This document shows, one piece after another, positions 36,453-45,435 of a DNA stretch of 64,000 bases (positions within the stretch are counted from its first letter, which is position 1; each line of letters opens with the position of its first letter). The notes beneath the pieces are model-generated. The model had not been told where the DNA came from and searched no databases. It was given only the letters and a program-made list of their open reading frames with translations. Source of the DNA: Rhodothermia bacterium (lineage in GTDB: Bacteria; Bacteroidota; Rhodothermia; Balneolales; Balneolaceae). The stretch lies in contig JAUICM010000001.1 of assembly GCA_030427885.1 (NCBI GenBank), positions 434,001-498,000 on the forward strand, given 5' to 3'. Both the position numbers and the translations under genes were made by a program.

Positions 36453-37901
36453 TTATTTCCTGATCTTCGCCCTGGTCCCTGATAATGTGGCAGTGGTTTG
36501 ATTACCCGAAGGAGTAGTAACTGTAACTGTAACAGAAGAGGCAACAGTTGCACTACTGGTTTCATCGATATCTGATAAAGTAATCGTGAATTCTGTTACT
36601 CCGAGTCCACCAGTGAAATAATCTCCTAGTTTCACACTTGCATCACCGGCGACTTCAATACCTGCAGTAGATGAAACCGAAATAGTAGTTCCAGCAGCCA
36701 TTGGATATCCATTAAGATCGGTTACAGTAAATGCAACGTTATCTGAACCGTTAGCCGGCACATCAAAGTCTGTATCGGTAAACGTGATAATTGCAGTTCG
36801 GGTTGTGAATAGTAAAGTGATTGTCCGGTTAATCGAATTATTATCTTCATCTACCGTGTGCGCCTGAACATCGAAGAAGCCAATTCCGTTGGGATGACCA
36901 CTTGGTGTTGCACCATTAGGGAAATAACGTACTCCGGCAAATCCATCATCATTGGTAACCGCTGATCCCTGAACGATTCCGGAATTTAAAGATCTGAAGT
37001 CTACACTTGTTCCTTGCTTTACAGGGTTTCCAAAGCGATCTCCAACACTTGCGATAATAGAATAAATATTCTCCGGTGCTTCAGGATAGATGTAACCATA
37101 TCCTTCAATATTCCTATTGGGTGTTGAAACAAAGAAATGATCAGAAGATGGGAAGCCTCCATGAATAGCAACCAGAACCGGTTTTGAAGAGATCGTTTCA
37201 CCGTCTTCTCTGTTAATATAGGCTTCAACACGAACCACACCGGCTGAATCCCCACTGAACAGGCTTGTTACTACCTTACCTTCATCATTTGTTTCCACAG
37301 TTGTAGGTACAACAGCTTCACCTCCGTCAGGTCCGTTAATGATCCTGAAGTTAACTGTTACCGGGGAAGAGGCGTCCATGGCTCTGCCCGCAGAATCCTG
37401 AATTACAAAACTAAAGGTAGTACTTGAAATACCACCAGTTTGGCGGATATTGATAGATTCTTCACTGACATTCAATAAAGTAATTGCAGCTGGTACTCCG
37501 GGTTCTCCTTCAACAATATCATCACCTCCTCCGTCACCCGTTCCTGGATCAGGGGTATCATCCGTTTCTTCAACAAGATTAAAATTCAAATTAATCAGTT
37601 GTCCGGGTAAGGCTGTCACATTCTTTGTAAGGGTTTCATAGCCACTTAAACTGGCTCTGATACCAAGATCAGTAGCTTCAGATACGTTAAGATCACGGAA
37701 AATATAGGCACCAGTTGAATCTGAACTGGTAAATGTGCCATTGAGATCACCCGAACTGCTAATGATAACAGCCGCATTTTCCAAACCTACCCCTGTATCA
37801 TTATCCTGGACGGTACCCTGGATGGTTACGGAGTCGTCATCAGCTGATTGACAGCTAACAAGCAATAAAACTAGTAAGCAGATAGATGATAATTTTTTCA
37901 T
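36453..37901 (-). CDS. Lipoprotein with carboxypeptidase-regulatory and Ig-like repeats
   Basis: This 482-residue protein has lipobox LLVSC. Residues 25-110 form a CarboxypepD_reg-like domain (IQGTVQDNDTGVGLENAAV, GYETLTKNV). A Gly/Asp/Pro hinge (about 118-135) follows. Two or three bacterial Ig-like domains of invasin type come next (VTVNFRIINGPDGG, NDEGKVVTSLFSG; GTSVDFRS, TNDDGFAGVRY; VAFTVTDLNGYPM). It is probably surface-exposed and structural or adhesive. It is encoded divergently from, and close to, the pilus locus. Confidence 0.75.
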   Translation of the reverse strand: MKKLSSICLLVLLLVSCQSADDDSVTIQGTVQDNDTGVGLENAAVIISSSGDLNGTFTSSDSTGAYIFRDLNVSEATDLGIRASLSGYETLTKNVTALPGQLINLNFNLVEETDDTPDPGTGDGGGDDIVEGEPGVPAAITLLNVSEESINIRQTGGISSTTFSFVIQDSAGRAMDASSPVTVNFRIINGPDGGEAVVPTTVETNDEGKVVTSLFSGDSAGVVRVEAYINREDGETISSKPVLVAIHGGFPSSDHFFVSTPNRNIEGYGYIYPEAPENIYSIIASVGDRFGNPVKQGTSVDFRSLNSGIVQGSAVTNDDGFAGVRYFPNGATPSGHPNGIGFFDVQAHTVDEDNNSINRTITLLFTTRTAIITFTDTDFDVPANGSDNVAFTVTDLNGYPMAAGTTISVSSTAGIEVAGDASVKLGDYFTGGLGVTEFTITLSDIDETSSATVASSVTVTVTTPSGNQTTATLSGTRAKIRK

Positions 37902-37982
37902 TTTTTTTGGATTAGAGAGAAAAAAAGGGCCAAAAAGTTACATTTAATTATAGGAAGTATGGACAAGTAACCAAAGCTAAAA

Positions 37983-39212
37983 TTAATCTGGTATCTCAAT
38001 CAGTTTCTGGACAGTCGGTTTTTTCAGTTCTGGTTCCGGAACTAATTTCCATACAATAAAAGCGGTAACGATAATAGTAAAAGCTCCTAAAAGTGTGTTA
38101 CTCAGAAAACCATAACTACTATATAGTGGGCCAGCAACTGCACCTGCTAAGCCTGAACCAATATTTCCGAATGCAACCAGCATACTCATCAGAGAACCAC
38201 GGTTACTGGCAGGTACCAACTCAGACGAAAGCGCCTGAAAAGGACTTATGCGCATTGCAATTAAAATCATTGCTATCGGAAAAAGCACAAAAGAAATCCA
38301 GAACGAGGTTACAAAAAAGGTGGTTAGAGCCATTAACAATGCCAAACCAAAACATGAGGATAGGATCATATTCTTTCTTCCCATTTTGTCAGAAAGTTTA
38401 CCTGCATTTGGACCGGCTATAGCATTAGCAATTCCACCTGCAAAAAACACCCATCCAATATCAGATACTGTAACATTAAACTCTTTAGTGAGCCAAGAAG
38501 GAAGGTAAATAAGAAATATTGAAAGGCTCATGAACATTAATAAATACGAAAGCGCAACAGCTTGAATATCAGATTTTAGGAGAAGTGATTTATATTTTTT
38601 GAATGTAGTCTTAAAAGTGATCTTCGATTCCTGAAGTACTATGTCAGGTTGAGGGACTTTAAAAAAGATAAGAATAGTGGTTAACCCCATTATCACTCCA
38701 AATAATAAGAAAGGAAACTTGAAGCCATATAACTCAGCTAAAAATGTTCCCATTGGAATACCCAGAATCTGTCCCATAGCTATGCCACTCATGATCCATC
38801 CATTAGCCCATCCGCGTTTTTCATAGGGAAAATAATCACCCACATATGAAACAGCTGCCCCACTTAAAACGCCTCCGGCCATTCCTGCCAGTGCTCTGAA
38901 TAGTAAAAGAGAAATAAAATTCATTGAAAGACTATGGAGTAATAATGCGATAGTCATACCCGTGCTTCCAAGTAATAATATCTTGCGGCGCCCAATTTTG
39001 TCGGACAAAGGCCCCATAATAATGGCAAATACACCTATCATAGTTGCGTAAACCGTTATTAGATTTCCAAGCAGTGACTCCGATGTGTTCAGCTCAATAC
39101 CAATTTGTGGAAGGAGAGGGGCTATTATCATTACCTGGCTGCTGGCAGCGAAAACGAGTAGCCACAGTGGAAATATGATAAAGTATGGATTGGTTTTGTT
39201 GTTTTGAGGCAT
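37983..39212 (-). CDS. MFS transporter (DHA/multidrug-like)
   Basis: This 409-residue protein has 12 predicted helices. The loop 2-3 signature GPLSDKIGRRKILLLGS and the related loop 8-9 NAGKLSDKMGRKNMIL are diagnostic. GGVLSGAAVSYVGDYFPYEKRGWANG is the usual loop 4-5 region. It belongs with drug/H+ antiporters; substrate unknown. The 260 bases upstream belong to the divergent pilus promoter region. Confidence 0.9.
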   Translation of the reverse strand: MPQNNKTNPYFIIFPLWLLVFAASSQVMIIAPLLPQIGIELNTSESLLGNLITVYATMIGVFAIIMGPLSDKIGRRKILLLGSTGMTIALLLHSLSMNFISLLLFRALAGMAGGVLSGAAVSYVGDYFPYEKRGWANGWIMSGIAMGQILGIPMGTFLAELYGFKFPFLLFGVIMGLTTILIFFKVPQPDIVLQESKITFKTTFKKYKSLLLKSDIQAVALSYLLMFMSLSIFLIYLPSWLTKEFNVTVSDIGWVFFAGGIANAIAGPNAGKLSDKMGRKNMILSSCFGLALLMALTTFFVTSFWISFVLFPIAMILIAMRISPFQALSSELVPASNRGSLMSMLVAFGNIGSGLAGAVAGPLYSSYGFLSNTLLGAFTIIVTAFIVWKLVPEPELKKPTVQKLIEIPD

Positions 39213-39413
39213 TCTGTAGATAAATGATCTTTTCTTAGATCATTTTATGATTTAGGAATCCGACATTATATTTATCTCGTATTTAAATAAATAGAAGAAA
39301 TTAATGTTTTTTTCTTTTATTAGATTGTAACATCATTTACAGTATGTACTCATTGTACATAAGAAAAACTAAAAACGGCTAAGAAGATTCTAATTTTCTT
39401 TTTAGATACTATT

Positions 39414-39431
39414 TCTGACATTTGTGTCAGA
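39414..39431. promoter_or_regulatory. Inverted repeat in the pilin leader
   Basis: TCTGACA-TTTG-TGTCAGA is a perfect 7-bp dyad 41 bases before the first pilin ATG. It could be an operator for a dimeric regulator, for example of the CRP/FNR type, or a 5' stabilising hairpin of the abundant pilin mRNA. No T-run follows, so it is not a terminator. Confidence 0.5.
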
Positions 39432-39472
39432 TAAGAATTTAACAACAAACAAAAAAAACCTAGGAGATCATC

Positions 39473-39919
39473 ATGGGTCAACAACAATTACTTCTTGTAA
39501 TTCTCGTAACAATAATCGTGGGTATCGCTACGGTAGTAGCTATTAACACGTTCAGTAACTCTGCAGATTCAGCTAACGTTGATGCAGTAAGAAATGACGT
39601 TGCATCTATTGCAGCTGCAGCTCAGGGATATTACATCAAACCAGCTATGCTTGGTGGTGGTGGAAACAGCTTTTCTGCTATTACCTTCAATAACATCGCT
39701 TTTGCAGCTGATTCAGTTTCTGCTAACGGCTTGACTGCAATCAACTCTAACGGTGTTTATGTTCTAACTAATGGTGATGATGCAGAGTTCACAATTACTG
39801 CACATCCAACCAGTAGAATTGCAGGAACTCCAACATTGAGTTCTACAGCTACTGAAGGTGCCGGTTCATTGGAAGCTACAGTAGGTGAAAGTACTACTAC
39901 TTTTGACGACAACCAGTAA
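39473..39919 (+). CDS. Major type IV pilin-like protein with two-residue leader
   Basis: This 148-residue protein starts MG, then QQQLLLVILVTIIVGIATV, an uninterrupted hydrophobic helix as in type IV pilins. A prepilin peptidase would cut after Gly2, leaving a leader of only two residues. The conserved Glu5 of class a pilins is missing. The globular part has YYIKPAMLGGGGNSFSAIT, shared with the next gene, and ends in Ser/Thr-rich sequence. A strong Shine-Dalgarno AGGAG (39462-39466) and a terminator right after the gene suggest high, separate expression of a major subunit. Confidence 0.78.
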   Translation: MGQQQLLLVILVTIIVGIATVVAINTFSNSADSANVDAVRNDVASIAAAAQGYYIKPAMLGGGGNSFSAITFNNIAFAADSVSANGLTAINSNGVYVLTNGDDAEFTITAHPTSRIAGTPTLSSTATEGAGSLEATVGESTTTFDDNQ

Positions 39920-39936
39920 GTAGCAGAGTATTTGGT

Positions 39937-39970
39937 AAAAAGCTTTCCAGTACTGGAAAGCTTTTTTTTT
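39937..39970 (+). terminator. Internal terminator between the two pilins
   Basis: AAAAGCTTTCCAG and CTGGAAAGCTTTT form a 13-bp perfect palindromic stem, followed by a long T-run to 39970. It would let most transcripts end after the first pilin and a minority read into the machinery genes. Confidence 0.88.
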
Positions 39971-39998
39971 ACAAATAACTAGATGATCGGTACATCCA

Positions 39999-40367
39999 AT
40001 GGGTCAACAGCAGTTATTATTGGTCATACTGGTTGCGATCATAATAGGTTTAGCAACAATTTTAGGGTTAGTCCTATTTGAAAACTTTCGTGACGATTCG
40101 ATAAAGGATCTTATTAAACAGGATATGATGGAAGCCGCTGGTATTGCACAAAAATTCTACACTAGGCCCATCGGACTTGGAGGTGGTGGTGAGTCTTTTG
40201 TTAATATTACTCTTGATATAATCAATTTAGATTCATCGAATATTGTTACTAGATTTACTATTTCAGAAACCGCAGAGACTTACTTTAAGATCGAAGCAGA
40301 TCCGATAGCAGATATTGATAATTTTACAGCCGTTGTTTATCGTAATCGAATTGAATGGGAAGAATAG
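39999..40367 (+). CDS. Minor pilin-like protein
   Basis: This 122-residue protein has the same unusual start MG-QQQLLLVILVAIIIGLATI as its neighbour. It also shares the motif FYTRPIGLGGGGESFVNIT at the end of the pilin helix. The C-terminal part is different and more acidic. It is a paralogue, probably a minor or assembly-initiating subunit. It lies beyond the internal terminator and 19 bases before pilC, so it is expressed with the machinery. Confidence 0.75.
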   Translation: MGQQQLLLVILVAIIIGLATILGLVLFENFRDDSIKDLIKQDMMEAAGIAQKFYTRPIGLGGGGESFVNITLDIINLDSSNIVTRFTISETAETYFKIEADPIADIDNFTAVVYRNRIEWEE

Positions 40368-40386
40368 TTTAACCTATACAGATTAA

Positions 40387-41721
40387 ATGCCACAATTTAG
40401 ATTAAAAGCAGTTTCACAGACTGGAAAATCAGTACAAACAGAGTTTGAAGCGGATACAAAAAAAGATGCTCAAATTAAAGTAGATCGACTCACAAAGTCT
40501 AATGGGTTAAAAATTCAATCTATTGATCAAAAGGCTACTTTCCTTTACAAAGTTAAGAGAGCTGGTAAAAAACCAGTTAATGGTGAACAGGAAGCTTATA
40601 GTAAAGAAGAACTTGAGAGAGCACTTGTAAAACTTGGATATCAGGTTGTAAGCATCAATAAAAAGTGGTTTGACTTCAAGGGCGGTGTGCCGATGACAGA
40701 GGTGGTCTCTTTCATTCGGATGTGCGCCGACCTTCTTAAACAACAGCTTACTTTCGATGAGATATTAAACCTGCTTATTGAAGATTCTACAAATAAGCGG
40801 ATGAAAGAGGTTATTAAAGAAATTCAGAAAGACCTTAAAGAAGGTAAGGAAGGTTCGCAGGTATATGGGAAGCATGAAGCCATTTTCGGAAAATTCGCAG
40901 CATATATGCTTAGTGTAGCTTCAACTTCAGGTAATATGGCCATGGTTTTTGATAGTACAGCTAAATTCATGGAGAGAGACGCTGAGTTTAAAAAGAATAT
41001 GAAACGATCGCTGATGATGCCTGCCGTAACTGTTCTTGCTGTAATTGGGGTAGTGCTGTTCTATGTGGGATATATATTCCCGGCTACAGCAGAGCTTTTT
41101 GTTGAAATGGATATTCAATTGCCACCTATGACGCAGGCAACTCTGGACTTCAGCTATTGGCTCGGTGATAACTGGATATATGTCTTATTAGTATTCCTGG
41201 CTCCAATTATTGGATTCATTTTCTTTGCTAAATCTCCCAAAGGAAAACTCACCATTGATAAATATTTAATTCACATTCCAGTGATTGGAGACCTGTTACA
41301 TAAAACAAGTATTGAGATCTTTTCCCGTGTATTTTACACTTTATATAGTGGTTCAGGGCAAAATATTGAGGTAATTAAGGTGGCGGCTGAGGCCTGCAGA
41401 AATAAATACATGGAGAAACAGATCAAAGAAGTTGCCATCAAAAAGATGTTAAAAGATGGTGCTGGTTTGATAGAATCAATGGAAGAGACAGGGGTTTTTA
41501 CACACACAGCTATTAGCCGTTTCAGACTTGGTGCGGAATCCGGAGCATTACGGGATAATGCCCGGCAACTTGCTGAGTATTATGAGATTCAGACAACATA
41601 TAAGATGCAATCTGTAATTGATACAATAAATTTGTTCATAAATTTATTTATAATGGTTGCATTGATAGGTATAACAGTCGTTTCTTCAGAGTCAGCAACG
41701 ATAAATCCAAGTGCTCAATAG
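40387..41721 (+). CDS. pilC: PilC/GspF inner-membrane platform protein
   Basis: This 444-residue protein has two T2SSF domains (about 105-230 and 300-430). Membrane helices lie near MPAVTVLAVIGVVLFYVGYIF, YVLLVFLAPIIGFIFF and the C-terminal LFINLFIMVALIGITVV. The region before them contains two copies of the small beta domain that normally occurs once: FRLKAVSQTGKSV and, after about 48 residues, FLYKVKRAGKKPV, each followed by the Ala/Leu-rich helix. PilC anchors PilB and PilT under the growing pilus. Confidence 0.93.
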   Translation: MPQFRLKAVSQTGKSVQTEFEADTKKDAQIKVDRLTKSNGLKIQSIDQKATFLYKVKRAGKKPVNGEQEAYSKEELERALVKLGYQVVSINKKWFDFKGGVPMTEVVSFIRMCADLLKQQLTFDEILNLLIEDSTNKRMKEVIKEIQKDLKEGKEGSQVYGKHEAIFGKFAAYMLSVASTSGNMAMVFDSTAKFMERDAEFKKNMKRSLMMPAVTVLAVIGVVLFYVGYIFPATAELFVEMDIQLPPMTQATLDFSYWLGDNWIYVLLVFLAPIIGFIFFAKSPKGKLTIDKYLIHIPVIGDLLHKTSIEIFSRVFYTLYSGSGQNIEVIKVAAEACRNKYMEKQIKEVAIKKMLKDGAGLIESMEETGVFTHTAISRFRLGAESGALRDNARQLAEYYEIQTTYKMQSVIDTINLFINLFIMVALIGITVVSSESATINPSAQ

Positions 41722-41732
41722 CAGTGTAGTTT

Positions 41733-43508
41733 ATGGGTAAAATTAACATCAGGAGGCATATAGGAGATATCCTTGTAAGCAGGGGTGTTGTCACTGATGA
41801 ACAATTACAAAAGGCACTTGCCATTCTCGAGGAAGAACCGGTAAGCAGCTCTCGTCGTCTTGGGCAAATCTTATTTCAGGATTTGGGATTGAACCGGCAT
41901 ACTATAATGAGGGAGATATCAAAAGTATACGCCTTCCGTGAGGTATTGCCAGATGTAGAACAAGTTCCTGACGATATCATCGATCACATCAAAAAAAATG
42001 TTGAAAAGCTGCCTGAAGATGTAATTGATGAGTTGGTCCACCATAAGGCAGTTCCTTTTCAGCGATTAAATGGTTCATTAACCATTGCTGCAGCAGACCC
42101 ATCAGATCCTAGTATTCAAACTATTTTAAACAAACTCAGTTTCAAGCAAACAGAGCTTGTTTATTGTAATTATGAACTCGTTGACCAGATACTTGGTAAA
42201 GTATATGAGCAGAAAAATGAGTTCCTGGATCTTCTCGAAGAGATTGATTATGAAGAACCACAGATCGATCAGAGTGATGAAGAGATCAATGAAGAGGAAA
42301 TTGATGCAGAGATTAACCAGAGTATGCTTAACTCTCTGGTGGAGGGGATGTTGGTTGAATCAGTTCGTCAGGGCGTTAGTGACCTTCATATACTTCCCAG
42401 TGGCCCTACTACTACAGATATTCGTTTCAGGATCGATGGTAAACTTCAGCTTTGGTATCAGCAAAACAATGTTAAACCTGAAGCTATATCAGCTGTAATA
42501 AAAGATAAAACCCGAAACGTTGACCGCTTCGAGCGTGATGCTTCTCAGGATGGATTCATTCAACGACAGATAGATGGTTACAATATCCGTTACCGTGTTT
42601 CGATCATGCCTATTGTTGGAAATCAATACGATAGAAAATTTGAATCTATTGTTATCCGGATACTTGACGACAGAAAGGTGATTCGGGATCTCGATTTATT
42701 AGGTTTACAGCCCATTGCAAAGAAAAATTTCGTTAAATCAATCCAAAAGCCCTCCGGTATCGTAATTATAACGGGTCCAACAGGTAGTGGTAAATCAACC
42801 ACTCTTGTAGCCGCATTATATTATGTGATCGATCCGACATTAAACGTATTAACAATAGAGGAGCCGGTGGAGTACATCATCGAGGGTGCAAGACAGTTGA
42901 AGATCAGTACTTCAATGACTTTTGATCAGAGTATCAGAGGTATTCTTCGTCATGACCCTGATATCGTACTTGTGGGTGAGATGAGGGATCTTAAAACAGC
43001 TGAGATTGCTATTAAACTGGCTAACACTGGTCACTTAACTTTCTCCACGCTTCACACTAATGATGCTCCCAGTGCGGTATCCCGTTTATTTAAAATGGGT
43101 GTTGAACCGTTTTTGATCGCAAATGCTGTTAACCTGGTTATGGCACAGCGACTGATACGAAGACTTTGTAAGGATTGTAAAGAAGAATTTAAACCACATC
43201 CCGAAATAGCTAAGGGTATTGGTTTTACTGACGAAGAAATTGAAAACACCACATTCTTTAAACCTGTGGGCTGCGACAAATGTAGTGGATCAGGATATAA
43301 GGGTAGAGCTGCAATACACGAGGCTTTATTTTTTTCAAAAGAAATTAAGCAGATGATACTTGATGCTGGTGGAGATATTGATGAGAATGCTATTAAGGAT
43401 CTGGCAGTAAGCCAAGGTATGTTAACTCTTCGAGGATCAGGAAGAGAAAGGATCAAAGAAGGAGTAACTTCTATTGAAGAAGTTATAGCAATAACTATTG
43501 AGGATTAA
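41733..43508 (+). CDS. pilB: PilB/GspE pilus-assembly ATPase
   Basis: This 591-residue protein has an N-terminal MshEN-like domain (IGDILVSRGVVTDEQLQKAL and RRLGQILFQDLGLN), the type known to bind cyclic-di-GMP. The ATPase core has Walker A ITGPTGSGKSTT, Asp box IEEPVEY, Walker B VLVGEMRD and His box TGHLTFSTLHTND. A four-Cys zinc site follows (LCKDC and CDKCSGSGYKGR). Residues 175-200 are very acidic. It powers pilus extension. Confidence 0.95.
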   Translation: MGKINIRRHIGDILVSRGVVTDEQLQKALAILEEEPVSSSRRLGQILFQDLGLNRHTIMREISKVYAFREVLPDVEQVPDDIIDHIKKNVEKLPEDVIDELVHHKAVPFQRLNGSLTIAAADPSDPSIQTILNKLSFKQTELVYCNYELVDQILGKVYEQKNEFLDLLEEIDYEEPQIDQSDEEINEEEIDAEINQSMLNSLVEGMLVESVRQGVSDLHILPSGPTTTDIRFRIDGKLQLWYQQNNVKPEAISAVIKDKTRNVDRFERDASQDGFIQRQIDGYNIRYRVSIMPIVGNQYDRKFESIVIRILDDRKVIRDLDLLGLQPIAKKNFVKSIQKPSGIVIITGPTGSGKSTTLVAALYYVIDPTLNVLTIEEPVEYIIEGARQLKISTSMTFDQSIRGILRHDPDIVLVGEMRDLKTAEIAIKLANTGHLTFSTLHTNDAPSAVSRLFKMGVEPFLIANAVNLVMAQRLIRRLCKDCKEEFKPHPEIAKGIGFTDEEIENTTFFKPVGCDKCSGSGYKGRAAIHEALFFSKEIKQMILDAGGDIDENAIKDLAVSQGMLTLRGSGRERIKEGVTSIEEVIAITIED

Positions 43509-43580
43509 GACAGATTTAAGTTTTTTTAATCATGAAATTAACCCATATTTAAACGCTTTAGGAAAATAAGTGAGGTTTTT

Positions 43581-44084
43581 ATGAGTACAGGACTGGACGC
43601 TTCAGGCGAGTCAATGGCCGAATACATAAAAAAGTTTTTAAAAGAGCCCCCGTTGCTACTTAAGAACTTTCATTATGAAGATGTGTTGGAGTTTCTGCAA
43701 CTGGGTGCAGAAGAACGTTTTCAGTCTGATGATGTGATACTAAATGAATCTGAGTATGTAAACTCAGCTTATTTAGTAGCTGAAGGAAAAGTGGCGATAT
43801 GGAAGGACAATATACAGTTGGCTACCTTATCTGAAGGTAATTTCTTGGGCGAAGCCTTTCTTTTTAGTAAAAACAGCAGGATGGCTAAAGTAACTGCGGA
43901 AGGGGATTGTGTATTACTTAGATATGAAAGATACGAGGCTTTAAATTTCTTCAGAAAAAAACCTGAAAAATTGTTCAATATTTTCACTAAAAATATCATC
44001 GAAATACAGCAGAGAAAAATCAGCAATATGAATGTCCAATTGTTGAATCTGAAAAAAAGATTACTAAATGATTCAAACTGGTAG
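43581..44084 (+). CDS. Cyclic-nucleotide-binding-domain protein without DNA-binding domain
   Basis: This 167-residue protein has a CRP-type beta-barrel over residues 35-125: SAYLVAEGKVAIWKD, LATLSEGNFLGEAFLF (the phosphate-binding-cassette region, with FLGEAFLFSKNSRMAKV) and VTAEGDCVLLRYE. The C-terminus is a helix only, with no helix-turn-helix. The cassette retains Gly-Glu, and an Arg (SRMA) is present. Encoded between pilB and pilT, it may be a small regulator that acts on the motor. The ligand is not provable. Confidence 0.78.
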   Translation: MSTGLDASGESMAEYIKKFLKEPPLLLKNFHYEDVLEFLQLGAEERFQSDDVILNESEYVNSAYLVAEGKVAIWKDNIQLATLSEGNFLGEAFLFSKNSRMAKVTAEGDCVLLRYERYEALNFFRKKPEKLFNIFTKNIIEIQQRKISNMNVQLLNLKKRLLNDSNW

Positions 44085-44183
44085 CAAATACTGCACCTTT
44101 CAATTGAATTTTTTTATTAGATTTTCGTAACAAAAGTCATTCAATTTAATCTATTATTTCCATCATAAAGATGGGAACTACTA

Positions 44184-45425
44184 ATGGCGGCAATTGATAT
44201 CACCAAAATTTCGGGGCTGACAAAGCCTATAATAGAGCGTATCCCAAAAACTGCGCGTGGGATTGATTTGCACCGCAGAATTGGTGATCTGATCGAAGAT
44301 TCTGATATCAGTTTACGAGTGGACTTAAAAGAAATACTTGATTCTTTTCTGGTTAACATGATCAAAATTAATGCATCAGATATCGATATTGGAGGTCCGG
44401 GTTGTGCCGGAAAAGTCTGGTACAGGGTTTTTGGGGATAAAAGTCCGTTAAAACTACCGAAACCACTTTCAGTATTAGAAACTGATATATTGCTGCATAA
44501 TGCGATCTTAGAGTCTCAGCGCGAACATTTAATAGAGGGAAAAAATCTCGATTTTTCTTATTCGATTAATATTGGAAAAGACAGAGTACAGCGTTTCAGG
44601 GCAGATATGTATTTTGATCTGGATCATCTGGGATTGAATATGAGAAAGATCGATAATACAATTCGTCCTTTTAAAACTTTAGGGGTTCATGCAGAAGTAG
44701 CTAAAGCAGTAAGTCTGAAATACTTCAAATATGGGCTCTCGCTGATAACCGGGATCACCGGTTCCGGTAAATCTTCCACATTAGATACAATTATTGACGC
44801 CAATAACAGAACAGTTGATGCCCATATTGTTATTATAGCTTCTCCAGTGGAATTGATACACGACCCAATCAGGTGTGTTGTAAGGCACAGAGAGGTAGGT
44901 AGTGATGTCACTTCATTCAAGGATGGTGCAATTCAGGCCCTTCGTCAGGATCCTGATATTATTGTTATTGGTGAGCTTCGTGACCCGGAAACTATTATGA
45001 CTGCTTTGGAAATCACAGATTCAGGTCACAAAACCTTTGGAACCCTGCATACTTCTTCTGCAATGGAAAGTATAGAAAGGATATTAGGTGAGATGCCCAC
45101 AGAAGAACAAAACAGGGTACGTTCAAGATTGGCAGATGTATTGACCTGTGTTGTAAGTCAGAAACTAGTACCTAGTTTAGATGGAAAACGTGTTCTGGCA
45201 AAAGAAGTTTTGCTTGCAAATGCTTCAGTGAGAGCTGCCATCAGAAATAACAATATTGGTGAGATTTACCAAATGTTAATGGAAGGTCGTGATCGTGGTA
45301 TGAATACTATGGAACAGGACTTGAAAAGACTTTATGATGAGGGCAAGATATCTAAGGATTCTGCCTTAAACTATGCTAATAATAAATCCAAGATGCTTCA
45401 ATTGTTAAGCGAAGTTACTTACTAG
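44184..45425 (+). CDS. pilT: PilT-like retraction ATPase
   Basis: This 413-residue protein has Walker A ITGITGSGKSSTLD, Walker B IIVIGELRDPETI and His box SGHKTFGTLHTSSAMESI, followed by PilT-type AIRNNNIGEIYQMLMEGRDRGM. The Asp box reads IIASPVELIHD where PilT proteins normally have an IEDPIE-type sequence, so the Glu-Asp pair is lost. The N-terminal 60 residues are longer than in most PilT. It probably drives retraction, but altered catalysis is possible. Confidence 0.92.
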   Translation: MAAIDITKISGLTKPIIERIPKTARGIDLHRRIGDLIEDSDISLRVDLKEILDSFLVNMIKINASDIDIGGPGCAGKVWYRVFGDKSPLKLPKPLSVLETDILLHNAILESQREHLIEGKNLDFSYSINIGKDRVQRFRADMYFDLDHLGLNMRKIDNTIRPFKTLGVHAEVAKAVSLKYFKYGLSLITGITGSGKSSTLDTIIDANNRTVDAHIVIIASPVELIHDPIRCVVRHREVGSDVTSFKDGAIQALRQDPDIIVIGELRDPETIMTALEITDSGHKTFGTLHTSSAMESIERILGEMPTEEQNRVRSRLADVLTCVVSQKLVPSLDGKRVLAKEVLLANASVRAAIRNNNIGEIYQMLMEGRDRGMNTMEQDLKRLYDEGKISKDSALNYANNKSKMLQLLSEVTY

Positions 45426-45435
45426 AACATCTATA

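Noticed and set aside
43052-43456. Minus-strand 134-codon ORF opposite pilB
   Set aside because: It is a shadow of the PilB C-terminal domain, whose Cys motifs and ATPase boxes are clear.
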